From the NCBI GenBank assembly GCA_039796915.1, contig JBDKIU010000113.1:1-36109 (forward strand): a DNA stretch of 36,109 nt, written 5' to 3'. Shown piece by piece: positions 1 to 6,392 of the stretch. The position numbers were made by a program, and so were the translations under genes. Source of the DNA: REEB481 sp039796915. Its GTDB lineage: Bacteria; Bacteroidota; Bacteroidia; NS11-12g; UBA955. Positions within the stretch are counted from its first letter, which is position 1, and each line of letters opens with the position of its first letter. The notes beneath the pieces were generated by a model, which was given only the letters and a program-made list of their open reading frames with translations, was not told the DNA's origin and did no database searches.

Positions 1-1
1 G

Positions 2-400
2 GGCCCCATTTTTGAAGGCAGCAATACCGCAGCTCCTGAGTTCCAAAACTTCATGGATTCACTGTTGAAGGCCAATGGTCTGAAGGCTGAACAAGTTCAA
101 TCTGTAAAGTTGGTTTCGGCCTCCATGAGCACGGATGACAGTATAGGATTTGATGCAACCTCATCTGCTACGGTGAGCATGCTAACTCGGAAAGCCGACA
201 TTAAAGAAGTAGCCGTCTTGAATCCGATTGCTAAAGGAAGCAAGAGCATCACCTTAAAAACCTCTGACGAGCGCGAACTGCGGGAATATTTCAATGAACA
301 ACTCATCAGCATGGTTTGTGACCTGAACTTTGGTACAGACAGAGATGCTGATTTCCATCTGAAAGGAAACTTTCGTTTTCGCATCACTGTTAAAGAATAA
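2..400 (+). CDS. C-terminal part of an unrecognised protein (5' truncated)
   Basis: The reading frame is open from the first bases of the window, so this is the 3' part of a longer gene. The first internal ATG at 53 is probably not the true start, because the 17 codons before it are open and read as ordinary protein (IFEGSNTAAPEFQNF). About 132 residues are visible. They are mixed polar/hydrophobic with no membrane segment and few cysteines, and end in alternating strand-like residues (GNFRFRITVKE). I recognise no family. The DUF2147 gene follows after 28 bp without an evident promoter or terminator, so the two may be co-transcribed. Confidence 0.6.
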   Translation, partial: GPIFEGSNTAAPEFQNFMDSLLKANGLKAEQVQSVKLVSASMSTDDSIGFDATSSATVSMLTRKADIKEVAVLNPIAKGSKSITLKTSDERELREYFNEQLISMVCDLNFGTDRDADFHLKGNFRFRITVKE

Positions 401-428
401 CATCAACTCCTAAAATCTTCAAACGATT

Positions 429-881
429 ATGAACCTCAAAAACATCTGCCTCAGCATTCTGAGCATCGGTTTGCTGGCATCGTTCAGCCCTGCCGATGAT
501 GGCGACAGACTCATTGGCGTATGGGAACCCAGCAACGGCAAAGCCCGTGTGAAAGTGGAGAAAATTGCCGGTAAATACTACGGTAAGATTGTGTGGCTGC
601 GGGAACCCATTGACCCACAGACCAAGCTTCCCAAGGTGGACAAGAACAATCCTGATGTGAACATGCGCAGCGTACCCTTAAAAGGGTATCGCATGCTCAA
701 AGACTTCACTTATAAAGGCAGCAATGAATGGTCGGATGGAACCATCTACGACCCGGAAAATGGGAGCACCTACAACTGCGTAATCAAAATGAAAGATGCC
801 AATACGCTGGATATACGCGGATATATTGGCATTCAGACCTTCGGCCGCACCGACGTGTGGAAGCGTTTGAAGGTGAACTAA
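429..881 (+). CDS. DUF2147 family exported protein
   Basis: A 150-residue protein with a signal peptide (about residues 1-22, a hydrophobic LSILSIGLLASF core before SPADDGD). The mature part has the DUF2147 pattern: an opening GVWEPSNGKARVKVEKIAGKY, then GKIVWLREP, a central KGYRMLKDF, and a closing GTIYDPENGSTY...DTLDIRGYIG-like block ending in W-K-R. DUF2147 proteins are small secreted or periplasmic beta-barrel, lipocalin-like proteins of unknown function, common in Bacteroidota and Proteobacteria. The length fits a single domain. A strong palindrome 22 bp after the stop may end transcription. Ligand and role cannot be inferred from sequence. Confidence 0.85.
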   Translation: MNLKNICLSILSIGLLASFSPADDGDRLIGVWEPSNGKARVKVEKIAGKYYGKIVWLREPIDPQTKLPKVDKNNPDVNMRSVPLKGYRMLKDFTYKGSNEWSDGTIYDPENGSTYNCVIKMKDANTLDIRGYIGIQTFGRTDVWKRLKVN

Positions 882-903
882 TCCTCATCGCAGGCACACG
901 CTT

Positions 904-945
904 TAAAAGCCACAGGCACGGTTTAAACCGTGCCTGTGGCTTTTA
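904..945. repeat. 42-bp perfect palindrome with GGTTTAAACC core
   Basis: The two 21-nt arms are exact reverse complements centred between 924 and 925 (TTT|AAA) with no unpaired bases. The outer arm begins TAAAAGCCACAGGCACGG. It lies 22 bp after the DUF2147 stop and could form a terminator hairpin in either direction, although only a short T run follows the stem. A second palindrome with the same 10-nt core but different arms lies at 5194-5225, which suggests a dispersed REP-like family rather than two unrelated terminators. Confidence 0.75.
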
Positions 946-1077
946 TGGACCTCAATCAAACACGCTCCAAACTATTTCATGTATTTAATTGATTCAATAT
1001 CAGGGCCTTAGCTCTAAAATTCCGCGACAACTTATTCCTTCGTTGCTCAGCTTCGATATTTCAGCATTTAAAGTGCA

Positions 1078-1085
1078 TACATTTG
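1078..1085 (+). promoter_or_regulatory. Possible promoter -7 element TACATTTG
   Basis: A perfect match to TAnnTTTG, the -7 consensus of the Bacteroidota primary sigma factor. The upstream -33 box is poor: TTCG at 1052-1055 with a 22-bp spacer. If used, it would give the gene at 1387 a leader of about 290 nt, or transcribe the short frame at 1096-1227. Confidence 0.3.
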
Positions 1086-1335
1086 TCTTCCCTCCATGTT
1101 TAATTTAAAAACACTTCAGACATCCTCTGTTTTTTATTCAGGGCAAGACCAAAATACTTCATACATATTTCCGAAACACACGCAACAGCACGTTTACAGA
1201 TTAAAAGCGGAAACACCGCATAAATAGTGATTTTTCAACTTTCCACTACAGCATAGGGTATAGCAGTTTCATCTACTTTTCCAGCTGTCGGGACATTCAA
1301 TTTCATGAATGAATTTATTACTTAGTTTCTCATCC

Positions 1336-1365
1336 TTGTCTTTTTACATTTAATGTCTATATTTC
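1336..1365 (+). promoter_or_regulatory. Possible promoter for the hydrolase cassette
   Basis: TTG at 1336-1338 and TATATTTC at 1358-1365 (one mismatch to TAnnTTTG) are separated by 19 bp, the expected spacing for a Bacteroidota promoter. The ATG at 1387 would follow after a short leader. It is the closest promoter-like pair to the three-gene cassette. Confidence 0.35.
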
Positions 1366-1386
1366 CTACATCAACACTCCTTCATC

Positions 1387-2358
1387 ATGCCAGCATTACT
1401 CACCTACCTACTTTCCCTCGCGGCGGTTTACCTGCTGCTGAGCAACATTGTTTCCAGCTTTCTGGAATTATGGAATGCCTATTCAGGGCGTATTCATAAG
1501 CGTAAAATCTTCCTGCGGGAAATGCTTGAAAAAGCACTCACCGACGAGAAGAGTAACCTCGTTGCTGAGCTGTATCGGCATCCACAGATTGCACAACAGC
1601 TGAGCGGCACAGATTATATGCCAAGCGCCATCGACGGACAAAACTTTGCCGATGCGCTTTTTTCCATCATCGCAGAAAAAACTGTGGATGTGGGCGCCAC
1701 TGCTGCCGACCGCGTATCGGTTTCCAACGCAGAACGATTTGTACAGGGCATTGCTCTGGTAAATTCCTACAAACAGCAACAGTTCTTGTATAGTCTGCTG
1801 CCTTCAGGCAACGACCATGCAGACCATGCCGAGGCCATCAAAACGAATATTGTCAAATGGTTTGATGCTTATATGGCGCGCATTTCCGGCGAGTATAAGC
1901 GCAGACAGAAAAAGCCGCTGTTTGTTATTGCCTTGCTCGTGGCGATGGTATTAAACGTCAACGGTTTAACCCTGTTTCAGGATTTATGGCATAACCAAAA
2001 CGCCCAGAAAGCACTGGAAGCGAAAATGACGATGCTGGCCGCCCAGGGAAGTATGCAAGTATACGAAGGTGAAAACCCGAAGGAACTGATGGATTCCGTT
2101 ACCCGGGAACTGAACAGGATGGGCTTGCCCATCGGCATCAATCCGGGTGTGTGGAAAGCCTGCCTCAACAAAAAAGAACCCTTTAAACGCGATGCGGCAT
2201 CTGAAAGTCCCGGGTTCTGGGGCGTGACTTGGAATTATATAAGACTCCTGATCGGTTACATTCTTGCTGCATTGCTTATGCGTATGGGCGCGCCCTTCTG
2301 GTGGGATGTCATCAACAAAATCATCAATCTTCGTTCGGTAGGCACTTCAAAAAAGTAA
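1387..2358 (+). CDS. Conserved multi-pass membrane protein of unknown function
   Basis: A 323-residue protein with a membrane segment at about residues 3-24 (YLLSLAAVYLLLSNIVSSFLE), a second at about 177-197 (PLFVIALLVAMVLNVNGLTLF) and a third near 285-303. The N-terminal soluble part carries LYRHPQIAQQLSG...PSAIDGQNFADALFSII, and the C-terminus reads GAPFWWDVINKIINLRS. I recall both blocks as conserved in an uncharacterised family of bacterial inner-membrane proteins (an LYxHP..PSYI..FA.AL motif and a C-terminal GAPFWFDLLNK.VNLR); that recall is not a search result. Two metallohydrolase genes follow immediately (3-bp gap, then no gap), so it probably acts with them. The start ATG precedes TM1 directly. 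Activity is unknown. Confidence 0.8.
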   Translation: MPALLTYLLSLAAVYLLLSNIVSSFLELWNAYSGRIHKRKIFLREMLEKALTDEKSNLVAELYRHPQIAQQLSGTDYMPSAIDGQNFADALFSIIAEKTVDVGATAADRVSVSNAERFVQGIALVNSYKQQQFLYSLLPSGNDHADHAEAIKTNIVKWFDAYMARISGEYKRRQKKPLFVIALLVAMVLNVNGLTLFQDLWHNQNAQKALEAKMTMLAAQGSMQVYEGENPKELMDSVTRELNRMGLPIGINPGVWKACLNKKEPFKRDAASESPGFWGVTWNYIRLLIGYILAALLMRMGAPFWWDVINKIINLRSVGTSKK

Positions 2359-2361
2359 ATC

Positions 2362-3513
2362 ATGCCATACAATTGTCACGTACACCTGTTCAGCATACGC
2401 AACCTGCCCAACGCCTTTTACGGTTTTCCGGGATTTGCCAGACTGGCCAATAAGCCAAAACTGACGGCCGCTTCCATCAAAGCGCTGGAGCGTATTGCTC
2501 CGGTCAGCGATAACTTCAAACGCCTGATTGCCTTTGCCAAAATCGGGATGTTGCAGCACCAGCAAGAGGTTTTTGAACACCTGCGTAAAGCCTACGAATA
2601 TGATGATAACTGGAAATTCATTGTGCTCACCATGGACATGGACCACATGAATGCCGGAAAGGCTCAGGAGAATTTCTACGCCCAGATCGAAGAAATTTAT
2701 GCGCTGAAGAAGCAATTCCCGAAGCAGATTTTTGGTTTTGTTGGCTTCGATCCGAGAAATGCCGATGGCCTGCATACCGTGCAGCACAGCATCGAACGCA
2801 AACATTTTTATGGGGTGAAACTGTACCCGCCGCTGGGCTTTTATCCCTTCGACCACAGAATGGAATCGCTTTACGCCTACGCACAGGAACATCAAATTCC
2901 ACTGATGACACATTGCGACATTGGCGGCATCCATTATCAGTCGGATGAAAAATGGGGCATCCTCAAAAAGAAAAACCGCATCAGTGATGCCCACCGCCGG
3001 CCTGTTTCTTTTTGTGGTATTCCGGAAGAAATTCAGCAGCGCTTAAACGACGATACCGACTATGCCTGCTTTAGATACAACTTCTCCAACCCTGTCAATT
3101 ATGAACCTGTATTGAAGCAATTTCCGGATTTGAAGATTTGTCTGGCGCATGCCGGCGGCAGCATCTACATGAATCATGATCAGAAAAATATTGATGAGCG
3201 GAAATGCACAGCCTTAGGCACCCAAAACTGGTTCGATCGTGTAAAATCCCTGTTGCGTTACAAAAATGTATATACCGATGTAAGCTATACCCTTTATGAG
3301 CATGCGGTTTTCGACGATATCGCGGCACTCATCCGGGAGTTTCCCGATAAAGTTTTATTCGGAACGGATTTCTTCATGACGGAGAAAGAAAATCCCGAGC
3401 AAAAGCTGGTGAAGGACTTCCGAGCGGCCATCAGTGCCGATCAATGGGAACAAATTACCGAACACAACCCTCGACGCTACCTCACTTCTTCCTTCCACCA
3501 AAATCTTCCGTAA
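2362..3513 (+). CDS. Amidohydrolase-2 family TIM-barrel metal-dependent hydrolase
   Basis: A 383-residue protein with the metal-site pattern of the amidohydrolase_2 branch (PF04909): HVH at residues 6-8 on strand 1, Lys153 in GVKLYPP, His184 in LMTHCD, His263 in LAHAGG, and Asp336 in LFGTDFF, followed by the usual terminal ITEHNPRRYL helix. Relatives include ACMSD-type decarboxylases and uncharacterised hydrolases, so both hydrolysis and decarboxylation are possible and the substrate cannot be named. No signal peptide is seen, which suggests a cytoplasmic enzyme. It starts 3 bp after the membrane-protein stop and ends directly against the ATG of the next hydrolase, which implies co-translation. 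An insertion around residues 190-235, between the His184 and His263 strands, is longer than I would expect and may form a lid. Confidence 0.85.
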   Translation: MPYNCHVHLFSIRNLPNAFYGFPGFARLANKPKLTAASIKALERIAPVSDNFKRLIAFAKIGMLQHQQEVFEHLRKAYEYDDNWKFIVLTMDMDHMNAGKAQENFYAQIEEIYALKKQFPKQIFGFVGFDPRNADGLHTVQHSIERKHFYGVKLYPPLGFYPFDHRMESLYAYAQEHQIPLMTHCDIGGIHYQSDEKWGILKKKNRISDAHRRPVSFCGIPEEIQQRLNDDTDYACFRYNFSNPVNYEPVLKQFPDLKICLAHAGGSIYMNHDQKNIDERKCTALGTQNWFDRVKSLLRYKNVYTDVSYTLYEHAVFDDIAALIREFPDKVLFGTDFFMTEKENPEQKLVKDFRAAISADQWEQITEHNPRRYLTSSFHQNLP

Positions 3514-5184
3514 ATGAGCAACAAACCTTACGCAGACCTGCATCTTCATGTCCACATGCGCAGTTACAACAATGTGGCGATTGATCAATACCGCGACAAC
3601 CCGAAATACTTTCATCCCTGGACGATTTCGGCAGGTAATCTGAAAAAGCAAGGAAAGGGAAAACGGGCTTTTTCGTACAACCAGAGCAACCTGGTATTAT
3701 GTACGAATTCAAACACAAGGCTGGTTTTTAATGCGCTCTATCCCATTGAACGTGGCTTTTTCATCACGGGAAGAACCCTGGGGCCGGCCGATATCGCGCA
3801 GATTGCCGAATACCTGAGCGCGCATGAAATCCTGAATCCACTGCTCAACGGACTGGGCCTTCTGGCGAAGGAAAAAATCAATGACCCCGAAGTGCGTAAA
3901 ACCATTCAGGCACTGATGATGAAAATTCCGAAGGAACGGGCAGACTTCTTTACTTCACCAGGCTACGACTATTGGCAGGAATTGCATACCGAACGCGATT
4001 TCATCATCCATAATTCAAAGGAGGAACGGGAAAGTGTTGTGCTGGGTGAAAACAGGCTGATTCAGCAAATTACAGGTCAGTCGAAAAAGGAAGACTACCT
4101 CCGCAACACCAAAGCAAAAGGCAAATACACCATCTGCAATCAGGGCGCGGAAGTGCGCAACATCATCGAACAGGAACGTGGCATTGCAATGGTGCTCACC
4201 ATTGAAGGTGCGCATGTGCTGGGGATTGACAAAATGAATCCGCTGGATCCTGACTTTTTCGTACACATCAAAAAACGAATTAATGCGCTCAGAAACTGGA
4301 CCCAATCGCGCATCTTCTTCCTCACGCTGGGACATCATTTTGACAACCATATCAGCGGTCATGCCAAAAGTCTTCCCTCGCCCGGCGATATTTTACTCGA
4401 CCAAAGCGCACGTTTGGATGAAGGTTTGACGGATCTGGGGGAACAATGTGTGGCTCATTTCCTCGGGATTGCCAAAGATCAAAGTGGTCGCTATATGCCT
4501 GATCCGGCGATGTCTGGAAAGAACATCCTGATCGACTTAAAACACAGTTCGGCAAGAACCCGTGCGGACATCTATGAACGTATCTACAAGCAAATTCCAC
4601 AAAATCTTCCACCATTGATTTACAGCCACATGGGCTACAGTGGCGTGGATACGCTGCAGGAACTCATAGCGCTGAACAATCCTATGGGTGATGGCAGCTA
4701 CATCAACCGGTGGAACATCAATATGTGTCATGAGGATTTATTCTGGGCGGTGAAAACGGGCGGCCTGATTGGGTTGAGTCTGGATCAAAGGATCTGTGGC
4801 ATCGACACGAAAGCAGAAGAACGCAACAACGACAAAGTACCAAATATGGACAGCGGCAGTGCTGATGCGCTGTGGCAAAACCTGATCGGCATGATTGAGG
4901 GCATCATCAGGCATCCAAACCTGGGCACATCGGAAAAGCAGAACCTGTGGAATCTGTTCTGTCTGGGAAGCGATTTCGATGGCTACATCGACCCTTTGAA
5001 CAAGTACGCGACGTTGCTGGATTATCCGGTTCTTGAAGCAGACCTTGCGCGAAAAATTCAGGAAGCGATGTTCGATTTAAATCGAACAGAGGCATACTTC
5101 GTACCTGCAGGCGCGACGGCTGAAAGTCTGGCAAGGAAGATCTGTTTTGACAATGCATACCATTTTGTGGTGAAGCATTTTTAG
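3514..5184 (+). CDS. Peptidase M19 (membrane dipeptidase)-related metallohydrolase
   Basis: A 556-residue protein, longer than ordinary M19 dipeptidases (about 320-400). It has the M19 order of metal ligands: DLHLH at residues 8-12, Glu231 in IEGAH, a LTLGHHFDN block at about 271-278, His344 in IDLKHSS, His372 in YSHMGY, and Asp487 in GSDFDG. The first motif is HxH, as in amidohydrolases, not the HxD of classic M19 dipeptidases. No signal peptide or lipobox is visible, although known M19 enzymes are often exported or membrane-linked. Residues 20-200 are an extra region absent from standard M19. The ATG abuts the preceding TAA. The stop is TAG, followed 9 bp later by a palindrome. Substrate unknown; a dipeptide or another small amide is possible. 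Confidence 0.75.
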   Translation: MSNKPYADLHLHVHMRSYNNVAIDQYRDNPKYFHPWTISAGNLKKQGKGKRAFSYNQSNLVLCTNSNTRLVFNALYPIERGFFITGRTLGPADIAQIAEYLSAHEILNPLLNGLGLLAKEKINDPEVRKTIQALMMKIPKERADFFTSPGYDYWQELHTERDFIIHNSKEERESVVLGENRLIQQITGQSKKEDYLRNTKAKGKYTICNQGAEVRNIIEQERGIAMVLTIEGAHVLGIDKMNPLDPDFFVHIKKRINALRNWTQSRIFFLTLGHHFDNHISGHAKSLPSPGDILLDQSARLDEGLTDLGEQCVAHFLGIAKDQSGRYMPDPAMSGKNILIDLKHSSARTRADIYERIYKQIPQNLPPLIYSHMGYSGVDTLQELIALNNPMGDGSYINRWNINMCHEDLFWAVKTGGLIGLSLDQRICGIDTKAEERNNDKVPNMDSGSADALWQNLIGMIEGIIRHPNLGTSEKQNLWNLFCLGSDFDGYIDPLNKYATLLDYPVLEADLARKIQEAMFDLNRTEAYFVPAGATAESLARKICFDNAYHFVVKHF

Positions 5185-5193
5185 GGATGGAAC

Positions 5194-5225
5194 TGCCATC
5201 CAATGGTTTAAACCATTGGATGGCA
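5194..5225. repeat. 32-bp perfect palindrome with GGTTTAAACC core
   Basis: Exact 16-nt inverted arms (TGCCATCCAATGGTTT and its complement) are centred between 5209 and 5210. It sits between two convergent genes and may terminate both, but lacks a good T tract. The central GGTTTAAACC is identical to that of the palindrome at 904-945 while the flanking arms differ. Confidence 0.75.
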
Positions 5226-5232
5226 ACCTCCC

Positions 5233-6297
5233 TCACGGACTCACCAAATTCAGCGATACCTGAACATACGGTGCCGGGCTCAACTTATTCTGCATCAGGA
5301 ACGGCTGTTCTCCGAAGAAACCACGGTAGAAGTTGCCGCGGTCAGCGTTGAAACTGTAGTTGGCACGCATGCCGGCCTGGGCACTGAGCCAGATGAATCC
5401 GTGCAGGCTGCGTTCGTAGGTAAACCGGAAACGCAGCTCGCTGCGACGTAATTCAAAATCATTCACGCCAAAAGTCTGTGCACCCTGCATCCAGTAGCTG
5501 CCGCCTTCCAGCTCATACCCGAAGAACAACAGGTTGCGCGGATTGAAGGTGCGGCGAATGGCGGCACGGGCGGGAAACAACATCTCCACACCGTATTTGC
5601 GCGAAGGCCAGGTATAGTTCAGCAGCAAAGCCGGGATGTAATTGATTTCACCGGCCCTCCAGGTGCGCACCGCACCCAAAGCCCACTGCTTGCGGTCGTG
5701 TACCTTTTTACCATACAAAACAGCCGCACTGCCTTTGGTTTGATCCAAAGCCGATCCAACGCCGTCCCAGCCGTAGTCGCCATTCATTTCCAGCTGACCC
5801 TGAAACAACAGGAAACGCTGTTCATCCAGCGGTTTAAACACAGTGGTATTCAGCGCCGTGCTGCGGACGCCCTTGTTCCAAATCATGTCCGATGGCCGGA
5901 GTAAAGGGGAAATGCCCCCTTCCTGCTTGCGGGAATAAATCTGTTCCAGATAATAGCCGCCGATGGTCCAGGTGATGGCAGTATTAGAAATCACGGGGAT
6001 GTTGGCGAACAGGCGTAATCCACGGCTGTTGCCCATATTCCGCTGCACAGCGCTGCCGCCGGCAAATGAATCAAGATTCATGGAATAAGGCCCCTGAATG
6101 TCGTACCCAATGCTGATGAGCTTCTGCGGACTTAAATCAAGCACCTTGCTGGTGCAGAAACGCTTGGCGCCATCGTCGGCAAAACCCACATTTTCATATT
6201 GGCTGAAATCTTCTTCAACAGCAGTGCTGTCTGTTTGTGCGCGCATCGGCTGCGCCACGCAGCATGCGGCGATGGTGATGAGGTGAAAGAATTTCAT
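5233..6297 (-). CDS. Outer-membrane beta-barrel protein (DUF6268-like)
   Basis: I take the start at 6297 (MKFFHLITIAACCVAQPMRAQ, a clear signal peptide) rather than the upstream in-frame Met at 6321; this gives 354 residues. The mature part is rich in alternating aromatic/hydrophobic strands with turns every 10-15 residues, and ends LSPAPYVQVSLNLVSP. Blocks such as SPQKLISIGYDIQGP, IPALLLNYTW, MLFPARAAIRRTF and LLFFGYELEG resemble the DUF6268 group of Bacteroidota barrel proteins, from memory and not from a search. It lies convergent to the hydrolase cassette and divergent from yfhO. Role unknown. Confidence 0.7.
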   Translation of the reverse strand: MKFFHLITIAACCVAQPMRAQTDSTAVEEDFSQYENVGFADDGAKRFCTSKVLDLSPQKLISIGYDIQGPYSMNLDSFAGGSAVQRNMGNSRGLRLFANIPVISNTAITWTIGGYYLEQIYSRKQEGGISPLLRPSDMIWNKGVRSTALNTTVFKPLDEQRFLLFQGQLEMNGDYGWDGVGSALDQTKGSAAVLYGKKVHDRKQWALGAVRTWRAGEINYIPALLLNYTWPSRKYGVEMLFPARAAIRRTFNPRNLLFFGYELEGGSYWMQGAQTFGVNDFELRRSELRFRFTYERSLHGFIWLSAQAGMRANYSFNADRGNFYRGFFGEQPFLMQNKLSPAPYVQVSLNLVSP

Positions 6298-6351
6298 AAG
6301 AAAGAAAGTCCAAAGATGCACAAAATGGGATAAATAGGCTGTGTGCCTGTA

Positions 6352-6382
6352 TTGGTTAAACCGCGTAAAACGCGCAAATTTG
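6352..6382 (+). promoter_or_regulatory. Putative promoter of the yfhO-adk run
   Basis: TTG at 6352-6354 and CAAATTTG at 6375-6382 (one mismatch to TAnnTTTG) are 20 bp apart. The yfhO ATG follows 10 bp after the -7 element, so the leader would be very short. A small CGCG-TAAAA-CGCG inverted repeat lies in the spacer at 6362-6374. Confidence 0.45.
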
Positions 6383-6392
6383 GGGCATCGTT

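Larger units (their letters stand above)
882..1386. other. 505-bp AT-rich intergenic region
   Basis: This is the only stretch over 300 bp without a convincing gene. After the palindrome at 904-945 it becomes clearly more AT-rich than the flanking genes. It holds a perfect Bacteroidota -7 hexamer-type match TACATTTG at 1078-1085, a 43-codon ATG frame at 1096-1227 that I do not recognise and cannot support as coding, a small GCGG/CCGC stem near 1208-1220, and a second promoter-like pair just before the next gene. I find no tRNA-like fold, no transposase remnant I can name, and no tandem repeat. Confidence 0.6.

Noticed and set aside
2347..2994. 215-codon minus-strand frame opposite the amidohydrolase
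   Set aside because: Antisense to a gene with intact metal-site motifs and conserved order; no independent support.
5831..5840. GGTTTAAACA within the outer-membrane barrel gene as a third member of the palindrome family
   Set aside because: It lacks the full core and has no inverted arms; it is ordinary coding sequence.
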